From positions 958,627-1,022,626 of the forward strand of contig NZ_JAGGPW010000004.1 in assembly GCF_018613655.1 (NCBI RefSeq): a stretch of DNA of 64,000 nucleotides, written 5' to 3'. A program made the position numbers and the translations under genes. Below are positions 55,814 through 64,000 of the stretch, one piece after another. The notes under the pieces were generated by a model. It had not been told where the DNA came from. It worked only from the letters and a program-made list of their open reading frames with translations, and made no database searches. Position 1 is the stretch's first letter; every line of letters begins with the position of its first letter. This stretch comes from Planococcus sp. ISL-109. Lineage in GTDB: Bacteria > Bacillota > Bacilli > Bacillales_A > Planococcaceae.

Positions 55814-57121
55814 TTAACGGTCAAGCAATTGGAATGTCAGCATCGCCTTGCCGATCACTTTCTGCTCAAAAAGGACTTCCACATCGACTTTCGCAGATTT
55901 CCGGCTAATGTCCAAAATCGTCGGGCGGATGGTCAATGTTGCATCCAGTTGAACCGGCTTCAAATAATAAACCGTCATATTTTCGAGGACGCTGTCTTTT
56001 CGGTTTTTCGTCTTTAAAGCTGTAGCCGCAGCTTCGGTGAGAAGCATCGTATAAGCTCCGTACGACAGCGAACCGTAAGCATTGGTCATTTGCGGCGTCA
56101 CCTTGAACTCCAAACTTAATTTTTCATCCTGCAATAAGGTCAATTGGCTTTTGATGATATCATCAATCGTTTCGCCTTGCTGTGGCTGACGCTGAGCCGT
56201 TTGTATAGCTTTCAGGACGTCTTGCCGGCTGATGATGCCCATCAGGTTATGGTGATCATCCGTAATCGGCAGAAGATCGATCCCTTCCCAAATCATCCGG
56301 TGCCCTGCTGCTGCAACGCTTGTTTGAAGGGACACGGTAATCGGGTCCTTTGTCATCACCTTATCGATCGAATCGGTCTCGGAATAGCCGATGACATCAC
56401 GGGAAGTGACGATGCCGACCAGCTTGCCGTTTGAATCAACGACCGGGAATCCGCCGTGGGTCGTTTCATTGTTAAGCTCCTGGTAACGGCTGATCGGGTC
56501 TTTGTAATGCAGGAAATGGGTATTCTCAAGTGGTATTAAAATGTCTTCGATGAGCAGAATCTCTTTTTTAATCAATTGATCGTAAATTGCCCGGTTGATC
56601 ATGGTCGCCACAGTAAATGTGTCGTAGCTCGTCGAAATGACCGGCAACTCGTATTCATCGGCAAGCTTCTTCACTTGCTCGGACGCCTCAAAACCGCCCG
56701 TCACCAGCACCGCTGCCCCTGCTTGAATTGCATATTCATGCGCTTTGTACCGATTTCCGACAATAAGTAGATTTCCGGCTTCCGTATAGCGCATCATATC
56801 TTCCAGCTGCATCGCGCCAATGACGAACTTGGTCAATGATTTGTGCAGGCCCGCGCGTCCGCCGAGCACTTGGCCATCGACGATTTTGACGATTTCCGCA
56901 TAAGTCAGCCGCTCGATATTTTCTTTTTTCTTGCGCTCGATCCGAATGGTGCCGACGCGCTCAATTGTCGAAACCAGCCGGTTGTTTTCCGCTTCTTTGA
57001 TGGCACGGTAAGCGGTGCCTTCTGAAACCTGCAATTCTTTGGCGATTCGACGGACGGAGATCTTTTCCCCTACCGCCAAAGTTTCGATATAGTCCAAAAT
57101 TTGTTCATGTTTTGTTGCCAT
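55814..57121 (-). CDS. ytoI: DRTGG/CBS domain regulator with hotdog domain (YtoI-like)
   Basis: A 435-residue multidomain protein. The N-terminal helix-turn-helix (ISVRRIAKELQVSEGTAYRA) is followed by a DRTGG domain (about 70-185), a pair of CBS domains (VDSNGKLVGIVTSRDVIGYS; ITDDHHNLMGIISRQDVLKA) and a C-terminal hotdog/thioesterase-like domain (NAYGSLSYGAYTMLLTEAAATAL). This suggests a DNA-binding protein sensing adenine nucleotides and perhaps an acyl-CoA. The precise role is unknown. The position matches ytoI of B. subtilis. Confidence 0.88.
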   Translation of the reverse strand: MATKHEQILDYIETLAVGEKISVRRIAKELQVSEGTAYRAIKEAENNRLVSTIERVGTIRIERKKKENIERLTYAEIVKIVDGQVLGGRAGLHKSLTKFVIGAMQLEDMMRYTEAGNLLIVGNRYKAHEYAIQAGAAVLVTGGFEASEQVKKLADEYELPVISTSYDTFTVATMINRAIYDQLIKKEILLIEDILIPLENTHFLHYKDPISRYQELNNETTHGGFPVVDSNGKLVGIVTSRDVIGYSETDSIDKVMTKDPITVSLQTSVAAAGHRMIWEGIDLLPITDDHHNLMGIISRQDVLKAIQTAQRQPQQGETIDDIIKSQLTLLQDEKLSLEFKVTPQMTNAYGSLSYGAYTMLLTEAAATALKTKNRKDSVLENMTVYYLKPVQLDATLTIRPTILDISRKSAKVDVEVLFEQKVIGKAMLTFQLLDR

Positions 57122-57234
57122 TGTTTCACCAAACTTTCTGCTATCCTCTACTCCTTAGTTTATCACATTCCGAATGGAAGTCGATAACTGCAAAACCCAT
57201 GAAACAAATCGCATTAACCCTAGTGAAAATGCAC

Positions 57235-57276
57235 AAAAGGACAGCGAAACATCCATCGTTTCGCTGTCCTTTTTGT
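57235..57276 (-). terminator. Terminator after ytkL
   Basis: AAAAGGACAGCGAAAC and GTTTCGCTGTCCTTTT make a perfect 16-bp stem with a seven-base loop, between ytkL and ytoI. Confidence 0.93.
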
Positions 57277-57292
57277 TTTGGTCCAAGAGATT

Positions 57293-57973
57293 CTATAACT
57301 CTACGCTGTCGCCGGGCTGCATGATGTTAACTTGCGCACCGGTGACTTGAGATTTGAATTGTTCCGGATCCTGCTTGATTGGCGGGAATGTATTGTAATG
57401 GATCGGCACGACCGTTTTCGGCTTCAGCAACTCTACTGCATAAGCCGCGTCGGTCGGCCCCATCGTGAAGAAATCTCCAATGGGCACAAATGCCACATCG
57501 ATCGAATGGCGTTTGCCGATGATTTCCATGTCCCCGAACACTTCAGTGTCTCCTGCATGATAAACCGTCTTTCCTTCTGCTTCAAACAGGATTCCGGCCG
57601 GCATGCCGCCGTAAATGACGTCTCCGCTTTCTGTCGTGTAAGAAGAGCTATGGAACGCTTTCGTGAATTTCACTTTGCCGAAATCGAATTGGTTGGCACC
57701 GCCAAGATTCATCCCAATCGTCTCGATGCCTTGAGTTCCTAAATAGTTTGCCAGCTCGACGGTCGCCACGACTACTGCCCCGCTCGCTTTGGCGAGTTCA
57801 ACGGTATCGCCGACATGGTCATTATGTGCATGGGTAAGTAAAATCGCATCCGGCTTTTCCCCTGTGACCGTCAAATCGGTCAATTCGTTGCCGTTGATAA
57901 ATGGATCGATCAAGATAATTTTGCCTTCGGTTTGGATTTTCACGACCGAATGGCCATGGTACGAGATTTTCAT
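57293..57973 (-). CDS. ytkL: UPF0173 metal-dependent hydrolase (YtkL)
   Basis: A 226-residue metallo-beta-lactamase-fold hydrolase. The metal ligands are visible in [12 protein letters not shown] (HxHxDH), [13 protein letters not shown] and [14 protein letters not shown]. The substrate is unknown. The start [13 protein letters not shown] at 57973 follows GGAGGG; the 30-codon longer frame crosses into the divergent gene's ribosome site. Divergent from the Xaa-Pro peptidase, as in B. subtilis ytkL and ykvY-type pairs. Confidence 0.9.
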   Translation of the reverse strand: MKISYHGHSVVKIQTEGKIILIDPFINGNELTDLTVTGEKPDAILLTHAHNDHVGDTVELAKASGAVVVATVELANYLGTQGIETIGMNLGGANQFDFGKVKFTKAFHSSSYTTESGDVIYGGMPAGILFEAEGKTVYHAGDTEVFGDMEIIGKRHSIDVAFVPIGDFFTMGPTDAAYAVELLKPKTVVPIHYNTFPPIKQDPEQFKSQVTGAQVNIMQPGDSVEL

Positions 57974-58063
57974 AGTATCCCTCCAGTGGAATTTTGGCTC
58001 TCCGCTATCTGCTGTTTTATACCCTGATTTTTGATATGCTACACATGAAGGGGAGGAATACAT

Positions 58064-59161
58064 ATGAATAAATTATCGAACATGCAACAAATTTTGAAAC
58101 AGCAGCAAGTCGATGCGGCGCTCATCACCGACCCGCACAATGTCTTTTATTTGACCGGCTTTAACAGCGACCCAAAAGAACGTTTGCTCGCCGTGATGGT
58201 ATTTGCACAAGCGGAACCGTTCTTGATCTGCCCTGCGATGGAAGCGCCGGATGCGAAAGCTGCCGGCTGGATGGGTGAAATCGCTGGACACGCGGACACA
58301 CAGGATGCAATGGAAGTCCTCTACAGAACAGCCGAAAAGCGCAATCAGCCGATGCAAAGCATCGCCATCGAAAAAGCGCATATGACGGTCGACCGTTACG
58401 ACGCCATCAACCGTTATTTCCAGTCACCCGAAATCCACGCAATCGATGACCAGCTGAATGCGATGCGCGTCGTCAAGGACGAATCGGAACTCGACATCCT
58501 GCGCCACGCAGCGAAACTGGCCGATTATGCCATCGAAGTCGCTGCACAGAAGATGAATGAGGGGATGACAGAAATCGAGTTGATGACCGAAATCGAACTC
58601 GCGCTGAAAAAACGCGGTATTACCCATATGTCATTTGATACGACCGTACTGACCGGACCGAAAGCGGCCTCTCCGCACGGCAAAACCGGCGAACGGAAAA
58701 TCACACGCGGCGACCTCGTGTTGATGGACCTCGGTGTCATTTACGAAGGCTATTGCTCGGACATCACACGCACACTTGCCTTCGGCGAACCAAGTGAACA
58801 AGCAAAAGAAGTGTACGAAATCGTCAGACACGCAGAACAAGCGGCGCTTGACGCGGTGAGCCCTGGCATCACTGCAGCTGAGCTGGACGGGATTTCACGC
58901 ACCGTCATCGAGGAGGCCGGCTACGGGGAATATTTCACGCACCGCCTCGGGCATGGACTCGGCATTTCCGTCCATGAATTCCCGTCTATACACGGTGGCA
59001 ATAACATGCCGCTCCAAGCAGGAATGGTCTTTACGATTGAACCGGGCATTTATGTCCCTGACCAAGTCGGCGTGCGCATCGAAGACGATGTGGTTGTCAC
59101 CGAAGATGGTTATGAAGTGTTGACCAAGTACCCGAAAGAATTAACGATCATCACCCGGTAA
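58064..59161 (+). CDS. M24-family Xaa-Pro peptidase
   Basis: A 365-residue aminopeptidase P/prolidase-type enzyme that cleaves peptide bonds next to proline. The N-terminal creatinase-like domain is followed by the pita-bread catalytic domain with metal ligands in [46 protein letters not shown] and RIEDDVVV. The ATG follows GGGGAGG. The choice between prolidase (dipeptides) and aminopeptidase P cannot be made from sequence alone. Confidence 0.92.
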   Translation: MNKLSNMQQILKQQQVDAALITDPHNVFYLTGFNSDPKERLLAVMVFAQAEPFLICPAMEAPDAKAAGWMGEIAGHADTQDAMEVLYRTAEKRNQPMQSIAIEKAHMTVDRYDAINRYFQSPEIHAIDDQLNAMRVVKDESELDILRHAAKLADYAIEVAAQKMNEGMTEIELMTEIELALKKRGITHMSFDTTVLTGPKAASPHGKTGERKITRGDLVLMDLGVIYEGYCSDITRTLAFGEPSEQAKEVYEIVRHAEQAALDAVSPGITAAELDGISRTVIEEAGYGEYFTHRLGHGLGISVHEFPSIHGGNNMPLQAGMVFTIEPGIYVPDQVGVRIEDDVVVTEDGYEVLTKYPKELTIITR

Positions 59162-59162
59162 A

Positions 59163-59222
59163 ACAAAAAAGAGCTATCCCAGGAAAATCCGGTCAACGGA
59201 TTTTCAGGACAGCTCTTTTTTT
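59163..59222. terminator. Bidirectional terminator between the M24 peptidase and ald
   Basis: AAAAAAGAGCT and AGCTCTTTTTTT close a long stem with internal pairing of AAAATCCG/CGGATTTT. A and T runs on both sides suit the two converging genes. Confidence 0.88.
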
Positions 59223-59225
59223 ATC

Positions 59226-60341
59226 TTATTGCAGCAATTCGTCGACTGATTTATATTCCAGTCTTTGGTCGTCTGCTACTGCTTTATACGTCACATGGCC
59301 ATTCATCGTGTTGACGCCTTTTTTCAATGCTTCGTTATCAAGGACAGCTTGCTTCAGTCCTTTATTAGCGATTTGCACTGCGTAAGGAACCGTCACGTTC
59401 GTCAGCCCGATTGTCGATGTGCGCGGAACTGCTCCCGGCATATTCGCGACAGCGTAATGGACGACATCATGCTTGATGTATGTCGGCGCATCGTGCGTCG
59501 TGATGCGATCGCTCGTTTCGAAAATTCCGCCTTGGTCGATTGCGATATCCACGACGACAGAACCAGGTTTCATCGATTTGACCATGTCTTCTGTAATCAA
59601 TTTCGGTGCTTTCGCTCCCGGAATCAATACCGCTCCGATGACCAGATCCGATTCTTTAACTGATTGGGCAATGTTCAGTGGGTTTGAAACTAATGTTTGC
59701 ACATCTTTTCCGAACAGATCATCCAATTGGCGAAGACGCTCTGGGTTCAAATCGAGGATTGTCACATCAGCGCCCATGCCGACTGCTACTTTCGCAGCGT
59801 TCGTTCCGGCAACACCACCGCCGACAACCGTTACCTTACCGCGGGAAACGCCGGGGATGCCGCCGAGCAAAATGCCGCCGCCTCCGTGGATTTTCTCAAG
59901 GAACTGCGCACCGATCTGTGTCGACATCCGTCCAGCCACTTCGCTCATTGGCGTAAGGAGCGGCAATGAGTTATTGGCAAGCTGAACCGTTTCGTATGCT
60001 ACGCCCGTCACTTTCGATTCAAGCAATGCTTTCGTCAATTCCACTTCTGGTGCCAAGTGCAAATAAGTGAACAGCACTTGCCCTTCGCGGAAATGCTTGT
60101 ATTCGCTTGCTACAGGTTCTTTCACTTTCATGACCATTTCCTGTTCCCATGCTTTTTCTGCACCCGGAACGATTACAGCGCCTGCTGTTTCATAATCTGC
60201 GTCCGTAAAGCCTGAGCCAAGCCCTGCTCCGGACTGGATGAAAACTTCATGGCCGAATAGTGCCAGGTTGACTACTCCCGCCGGCGTCATAGCCACACGG
60301 TTTTCATTGTTCTTTACTTCTGTCGGTACACCGATACGCAT
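59226..60341 (-). CDS. ald: Alanine dehydrogenase
   Basis: A 371-residue NAD-dependent alanine dehydrogenase that interconverts L-alanine and pyruvate plus ammonia. The N-terminal domain starts [20 protein letters not shown]. The catalytic Lys/His region is near [10 protein letters not shown] and [11 protein letters not shown]. The Rossmann motif is [21 protein letters not shown]. The start at 60341 follows TTGGAGGG, and the 25-codon longer frame is not supported by a ribosome site. A TG-extended -10 (TGTTAGAAT) about 80 bases upstream is the likely promoter. Confidence 0.96.
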   Translation of the reverse strand: MRIGVPTEVKNNENRVAMTPAGVVNLALFGHEVFIQSGAGLGSGFTDADYETAGAVIVPGAEKAWEQEMVMKVKEPVASEYKHFREGQVLFTYLHLAPEVELTKALLESKVTGVAYETVQLANNSLPLLTPMSEVAGRMSTQIGAQFLEKIHGGGGILLGGIPGVSRGKVTVVGGGVAGTNAAKVAVGMGADVTILDLNPERLRQLDDLFGKDVQTLVSNPLNIAQSVKESDLVIGAVLIPGAKAPKLITEDMVKSMKPGSVVVDIAIDQGGIFETSDRITTHDAPTYIKHDVVHYAVANMPGAVPRTSTIGLTNVTVPYAVQIANKGLKQAVLDNEALKKGVNTMNGHVTYKAVADDQRLEYKSVDELLQ

Positions 60342-60594
60342 TGCAAAACCCTCCAATAATATTGTGTCTGAAATAATAAAATGATGAAATCTATCAGTAT
60401 TTGAAACCACATCCATTCTAACAGATTCCTATGAATTTTGCTCCCTTATTTTCTTTGGGGAAGAGATATATTTTTGCGTTGCGGGATTCCGTTAATAGAG
60501 CTGGATTTTTCGACTAAAAAGTATTTCACAATAATTAACGAAAAACTAATTATAAAAATTTTAAGAATTTTTACCGTTTAAGGAGGAACAATTC
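60342..60594. other. Intergenic region between ald and usp
   Basis: AT-rich divergent promoter region. For ald (minus) a TG-extended -10 TGTTAGAAT is visible. For the stress protein gene (plus) TATAAA-like words lie near 60550, but without a well-spaced -35. No further gene, repeat or known RNA was recognised. Confidence 0.5.
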
Positions 60595-60621
60595 ATGTGT
60601 GCCTCGAAAGTTACAGTATAG
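60595..60621 (+). CDS. Eight-residue upstream ORF before usp
   Basis: ATG at 60595 preceded by AAGGAGGAACAATTC opens MCASKVTV and stops at TAG. It has a stronger ribosome site than many genes here. A second one (AAAGGAGG) for the stress protein follows at once. It may be a leader peptide or a vestigial start; the sequence resembles no known attenuator peptide. Confidence 0.4.
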   Translation: MCASKVTV

Positions 60622-60640
60622 ACAAAGGAGGAATGCTGAG

Positions 60641-61141
60641 ATGACATTAAAGTATAATCAAATTATGGTAGCGGTAGACGGTTCCAAAGAAGCAGAATGG
60701 GCTTTCAAAAAGTCCATTGGCATAGCCACACGGAACCATGCGACATTGAACTTGGTGAACATTATCGATACCCGTTCATTTGCCGCTATCGAAGCATATG
60801 ACCGCACGATTGCAGACCGCGCACAAAAGTTTGCGGAAGACCTGCTCGGGGATTATAAAAAAGAAGCCGAGGCTGGCGGCGTTGAAAAAGTCAACATCGT
60901 CGTTGATTATGGTTCTCCGAAAACGATGATTCCGCGTGAACTTGCGGAAAGAGTCGAAGCGGACTTGATCGTTTGTGGTGCGACGGGCTTGAATGCTGTC
61001 GAACGCTTCCTCATCGGCAGTGTGTCTGAGCATATTGTCCGTTCGGCAAAATGTGATGTTCTCGTTGTGCGTACGGAACAAGCACAGAGTGATGCGCCGG
61101 ACGATTATTATTCTGAGAAACACTCCGAAAAACCTGAATAA
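60641..61141 (+). CDS. Universal stress protein (UspA family)
   Basis: A 166-residue UspA-fold protein. The start MTLKYNQIMVAVDGSKEAEW (60641) follows AAAGGAGG. The ATP-binding signature G-2x-G-9x-G-S is present as GATGLNAVERFLIGSVS. Such proteins help survival under stress and often bind ATP; the specific partner is unknown. An eight-codon ORF sits directly upstream. The C-terminus carries an extra charged tail (DDYYSEKHSEKPE). Confidence 0.9.
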   Translation: MTLKYNQIMVAVDGSKEAEWAFKKSIGIATRNHATLNLVNIIDTRSFAAIEAYDRTIADRAQKFAEDLLGDYKKEAEAGGVEKVNIVVDYGSPKTMIPRELAERVEADLIVCGATGLNAVERFLIGSVSEHIVRSAKCDVLVVRTEQAQSDAPDDYYSEKHSEKPE

Positions 61142-61146
61142 CACAA

Positions 61147-61184
61147 ACAAAAGCACGCGGCCATTGATGCCGCGTGCTTTTTAT
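61147..61184. terminator. Bidirectional terminator between usp and the oxidoreductase
   Basis: AAAAGCACGCGGC and GCCGCGTGCTTTT form a perfect 13-bp stem with a seven-base loop. It overlaps the end of the oxidoreductase gene by a few bases. Confidence 0.93.
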
Positions 61185-62122
61185 GTTTCCTTCACTTTAA
61201 TGATGATTTTTCCTCTCGCGTGGTGAGTTTCGCTCAATTCATGCGCTGCACGGACTTCTTCTTCCGTCAAATGGAACACATGGCCAACTTCCGGCCTCAC
61301 TTCACCCGATATAAACAAATCCCCTAGTTTTTTTAATTGGGCTCCGTCCGGTTCAAGCCAAAATCCGTTAACGGAAATGCCCAATTGCTCGGCTTTAGCT
61401 TCATCCGGCTGGCCGGCAATGCTGACGAGCCTTCCGCCATGCTTTAATACCCCGTAGCTTTTCTCCAAGGTCTCTCCGCCCATGGTATCCAAAACAAAAT
61501 CGAAATCTTCGAGCACTTCCGAAAAATCCTCTTCATGGTAATCGATCACCCGGTTCGCGCCAAGTGATGTCACCAATTCATCGTTCTTGTCGCTCGCTGT
61601 CGTCGCTACATAAGCACCGATGCTGTTGGCGATTTGGATGGCCATGCTGCCGACGCCTCCTGCCCCTGCGTGGATCAGCACTTTCTCGCCTTTTTTGATA
61701 TGGCCGATTTCCACCAGGCATTGCCAAGCGGTAAGCCCCGTCAACGGAATTGCGGCACCTTGTTCAAAGCTCATGCTTTCCGGCATGCGGGCAAGCAGGT
61801 TCTCATCGACCGGAACGAATTCCGCATAAGTGCCTTGCCGCGTCGTTGCAGGGCGTGCAAATACCCTGTCGCCGACTTGAAAATGTCTAACTTCCGATCC
61901 GATTTGGCGGACAATTCCCGCCACGTCCCACCCGAGAATAATCGGAAACTCCCAAGGCAGCATGTCTTTTAAATAGCCTTCGCGCAGTTTCCAATCTATC
62001 GGATTGACCGAAGTCGCATGGACTTCGACGAGTACTTGATTTTCGGCAATTGACGGCGTTTCAACTTCCCGTTCTTTTAATTGCTCTCTTCCTCCATACT
62101 GATCGATCACAATCGCTTTCAC
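61181..62122 (-). CDS. NAD(P)-dependent MDR oxidoreductase
   Basis: A 313-residue medium-chain dehydrogenase/reductase of the quinone oxidoreductase type. The N-terminal GroES-like domain contains VNPIDWKLREGYLKDMLPW and GWDVAGIVRQIGSEV. The Rossmann motif is VLIHAGAGGVGSMAIQIANS. The zinc ligands of alcohol dehydrogenases are missing, so it is a zinc-free NADPH reductase of quinones or enals. The start is a GTG at 62122 after GGGGTGG. The substrate is not predictable. Confidence 0.88.
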   Translation of the reverse strand: MKAIVIDQYGGREQLKEREVETPSIAENQVLVEVHATSVNPIDWKLREGYLKDMLPWEFPIILGWDVAGIVRQIGSEVRHFQVGDRVFARPATTRQGTYAEFVPVDENLLARMPESMSFEQGAAIPLTGLTAWQCLVEIGHIKKGEKVLIHAGAGGVGSMAIQIANSIGAYVATTASDKNDELVTSLGANRVIDYHEEDFSEVLEDFDFVLDTMGGETLEKSYGVLKHGGRLVSIAGQPDEAKAEQLGISVNGFWLEPDGAQLKKLGDLFISGEVRPEVGHVFHLTEEEVRAAHELSETHHARGKIIIKVKET

Positions 62123-62206
62123 ACGCAGCCACCCCTTCCATTTTAATTATCTATACCCTTTTGTGGAGTCGCTACACACGAAAAGGCGCCATAAGCTTTT
62201 CAATTA

Positions 62207-62215
62207 TGCTATTAT
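62207..62215 (+). promoter_or_regulatory. Extended -10 promoter of the que operon
   Basis: TGCTATTAT gives a TGn-extended -10. No good -35 is present at 17 bases. The predicted start, about 62222, lies just before the preQ1 aptamer. Confidence 0.55.
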
Positions 62216-62230
62216 GGGAACTGTTTCATA

Positions 62231-62268
62231 AAGAGGTTCGCAAACTCCCTCTCTAAAAAACTAAGGAG
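62231..62268 (+). promoter_or_regulatory. PreQ1-I riboswitch of queCDE
   Basis: AAGAGGTTCGCAAACTCCCT, then CTCTAAAAAACTAAGG, carry the P1 stem AGAGG/CCTCT and the A-rich tail AAAAAACTAAGG of the class I preQ1 aptamer. The ribosome site AAGGAG (62263-62268) is built into its 3' end, so ligand binding should hide it. That points to control at translation start, although termination was not excluded. Confidence 0.9.
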
Positions 62269-62277
62269 CTGTATACG

Positions 62278-62940
62278 ATGAAAAATGAAAAAGCTGTCGT
62301 TGTTTTCAGCGGTGGACAAGATAGCACCACTTGCCTTTTTTGGGCACTCGAGGAATTCGGCGAAGTGCTTGCTGTCACTTTCGATTACGGGCAGCGGCAT
62401 GCACAGGAAATCGACCATGCCAAACAGATCGCTGAAACGCTCGGAGTCACACTTCAAGTGCTCGACCTCGGATTAATCAATCAACTGTCCGCTAACGCCT
62501 TAACACGCGATTCGATTGACGTGAGCGGACAAACGGATGGGCTGCCTTCTACATTCGTGCCAGGCCGCAACCTTTTGTTCTTATCCTTTGCCGCCATCTA
62601 TGCCGATGCCTTCGGTGCGCGCCATTTGGTGACGGGGGTCAGCGAGACCGACTTCAGCGGCTATCCCGATTGCCGCGATACGTTTATCCGCTCGTTGAAC
62701 GTCAGCTTAAATTTGGCGATGGACAAGCAGTTCGTCATCCATACGCCGCTCATGTGGATTGATAAAGCGGGTGTGTGGGAATTGTCCGACCAGCTCGGCG
62801 CTTTGGAATTCGTTCAGACGGAAACTTTGACCTGCTATAATGGCGTAGCTGCTGCCGGATGCGGCACTTGCCCAGCCTGCGTACTGCGCAATGACGGGTT
62901 GAGTAAATATCTGTCCCAAAAAGCGGGTGCCGAGTCATGA
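62278..62940 (+). CDS. queC: 7-cyano-7-deazaguanine synthase QueC
   Basis: A 220-residue enzyme that converts 7-carboxy-7-deazaguanine to preQ0 using ATP and ammonia. The PP-loop is [18 protein letters not shown]. The zinc-binding cysteines lie in [20 protein letters not shown]. It is the first gene of the que operon under the preQ1 riboswitch. QueD starts four bases inside its end, so translation is coupled. Confidence 0.97.
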   Translation: MKNEKAVVVFSGGQDSTTCLFWALEEFGEVLAVTFDYGQRHAQEIDHAKQIAETLGVTLQVLDLGLINQLSANALTRDSIDVSGQTDGLPSTFVPGRNLLFLSFAAIYADAFGARHLVTGVSETDFSGYPDCRDTFIRSLNVSLNLAMDKQFVIHTPLMWIDKAGVWELSDQLGALEFVQTETLTCYNGVAAAGCGTCPACVLRNDGLSKYLSQKAGAES

Positions 62941-63362
62941 TACAGCAATTTTATCCATCGGTCGCACACGCTTTCCGCTTTGAATTGAATAAAGATATGC
63001 ATTTTTCTGCAGCGCATTATATTCCTGCAGAACAAGCCGGCCAGTGCGCCCGCATGCACGGCCATACGTACACGCTCAATATTACGATCGCCGGAAACCA
63101 GTTGAACACCATCGGTTTTCTGATCGATTTTAAAGAGCTGAAAAACCTGATCCATAAACGCTACGACCATACCGTACTAAATGACCATGCGGAATTCACC
63201 CAAACGTTTCCAACAACCGAACAGCTCGCAGAACAAATTTTTCTCATGACCCAGAAACTGCTCGATGGGACTGACAATCAGCCACGCTGCCTGCAGGTCA
63301 TCGTCCGAGAAACACCGACCAGCTATGTCGTCTACCGCCCTTTAAGCGAGGGTTCCTCATGA
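62937..63362 (+). CDS. queD: 6-carboxytetrahydropterin synthase QueD
   Basis: A 141-residue PTPS-fold enzyme that makes 6-carboxytetrahydropterin from dihydroneopterin triphosphate. Zinc histidines and the catalytic cysteine are visible in [20 protein letters not shown] followed by GHTY. ATGA overlap with queC and with queE shows a coupled operon. A little shorter than the 149-residue B. subtilis protein. Confidence 0.96.
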   Translation: MIQQFYPSVAHAFRFELNKDMHFSAAHYIPAEQAGQCARMHGHTYTLNITIAGNQLNTIGFLIDFKELKNLIHKRYDHTVLNDHAEFTQTFPTTEQLAEQIFLMTQKLLDGTDNQPRCLQVIVRETPTSYVVYRPLSEGSS

Positions 63363-64000
63363 AAATTCCCGTTATGGAAATTTTCGGCCCGACTATTCAA
63401 GGAGAAGGTATGGTCATAGGACAGAAAACGATGTTTGTACGGACTGCCGGTTGCGATTATTCCTGTTCGTGGTGTGATTCAAAATTCACTTGGGATGGTA
63501 CTGGAAAAAGCGTCATGATGAATGCTCAAGCCATCACCGATGAACTCGAACAGCTCGGAAAGGAAAATTTTTCGCATGTGACGATCTCCGGAGGCAATCC
63601 GGCTCTTCATAAAGGCATCAGTGAACTGGTTGCTCTTTGCCATGAAAAGGGCTGGCAGACCGCTGTTGAAACACAAGGCAGCATATGGCAGGACTGGCTG
63701 GCTGAAATCGATGAGGTCACGGTTTCTCCGAAGCCCCCGAGTTCGGGGATGATTTTGGATTACTCTAAACTCGATGCGCTGCTCGGGAAGCTTGCCCCCA
63801 ATCAAGCCAGCCTGAAAGTCGTCGTCTTTGATGATGCGGATTTGTTCTTTGCTGAACAGCTTCATATACGTTATCCGTCCTTTCCATTCTTTTTACAAGT
63901 CGGAAATGACGATACCCTGACTGTTGACGATGAAAAACTGACGCAGCATTTATTGGGACGTTATCAATGGCTGATTGATAGGCATTTAACATCCGCCGCA
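63359..64000 (+). CDS. queE: 7-carboxy-7-deazaguanine synthase QueE, cut by window end
   Basis: A radical SAM enzyme that turns 6-carboxytetrahydropterin into 7-carboxy-7-deazaguanine. The 214 codons in view begin [20 protein letters not shown]. The iron-sulfur motif CDYSCSWC (CxxxCxxC) is at Cys32, Cys36 and Cys39. SGGNPALHKG and SLKVVVFDD fit the family. About 29 residues should remain beyond the window. Start overlaps the queD stop (TCATGA). The queF gene often found next would lie outside. Confidence 0.95.
   Translation, partial: MKIPVMEIFGPTIQGEGMVIGQKTMFVRTAGCDYSCSWCDSKFTWDGTGKSVMMNAQAITDELEQLGKENFSHVTISGGNPALHKGISELVALCHEKGWQTAVETQGSIWQDWLAEIDEVTVSPKPPSSGMILDYSKLDALLGKLAPNQASLKVVVFDDADLFFAEQLHIRYPSFPFFLQVGNDDTLTVDDEKLTQHLLGRYQWLIDRHLTSAA

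Noticed and set aside
60440-60500. Sigma-B-like GGGGAA and GGGATT words upstream of usp
   Set aside because: No GTTT element at the right spacing.

Overview
The window is a compact, low-to-mid GC Firmicute chromosome segment and almost entirely core genome. Gene order follows the Bacillus subtilis stretch lysC-uvrC-trxA-etfAB-fadR-lcfA-mutS2-polX-zapA-rnhC-pheTS, then infC-rpmI-rplT, thrS-dnaI-dnaB-nrdR-speD-gapB-coaE-mutM-polA-phoRP-mdh-icd-citZ-pyk-pfkA-accAD-dnaE-nrnA. It departs from B. subtilis in several ways. An hflKC pair and an ATP-grasp ligase lie between polA and phoR, a MaoC-like gene lies between mdh and phoP, and a GntR regulator sits directly before accD where B. subtilis has a malic enzyme gene. 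This suggests the family Planococcaceae (Planococcus or a close relative). That is an inference from gene order and family knowledge, not from a search. No rRNA, tRNA, CRISPR array, transposase or prophage gene was seen.

Layout, left to right. Positions 1-3446: lysC (cut by the window edge) behind a lysine riboswitch, then uvrC and trxA. Positions 3448-8641: a fatty-acid degradation cluster (lcfA, fadR, fadB, etfB, etfA) with an internal fadR promoter and a 42-bp palindromic operator, plus an unlisted 26-residue membrane peptide. Positions 8654-15048: a DUF350 gene, mutS2, polX, cvpA, zapA and the divergent rnhC. Positions 15095-24216: pheST behind a T-box, an rRNA methyltransferase, a COG2426 membrane protein, an M42 peptidase, a dUTPase, ysdB, ysdA, and the infC-rpmI-rplT operon with an L20-type leader. 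Positions 24217-35578: thrS behind a T-box, the dnaI/dnaB primosome genes, nrdR, speD, gapB, coaE, mutM and polA. Positions 35665-41644: hflKC, the ATP-grasp ligase, phoPR and a MaoC-like protein. Positions 41806-48606: TCA cycle and lower glycolysis genes (mdh, icd, citZ, pyk, pfkA). Positions 48747-57973: a gntR-accD-accA operon, dnaE, nrnA, ytpI, ytoI and ytkL. Positions 58064-64000: a proline peptidase, ald, a universal stress protein, an oxidoreductase, and the queuosine precursor genes queC-queD-queE behind a preQ1 riboswitch.

Regulation is the richest part. I read five RNA leaders (lysine and preQ1 riboswitches, two T-boxes, an L20 leader). There are two near-perfect ECF sigma-W type promoters (hflKC, ysdB) and a sigma-B type promoter at trxA. 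CcpA-type cre sites lie at lcfA and citZ, a CcpN-type site at gapB, and palindromic operators at fadR and at the gntR-accDA operon. I saw no wholly new multi-gene system. The best leads are the gntR-accDA operator, the fadR palindrome, the ATP-grasp ligase that may build the peptidoglycan cross-bridge, the 26-residue membrane peptide, and dispersed hairpin repeats, two of which sit between a T-box and thrS.
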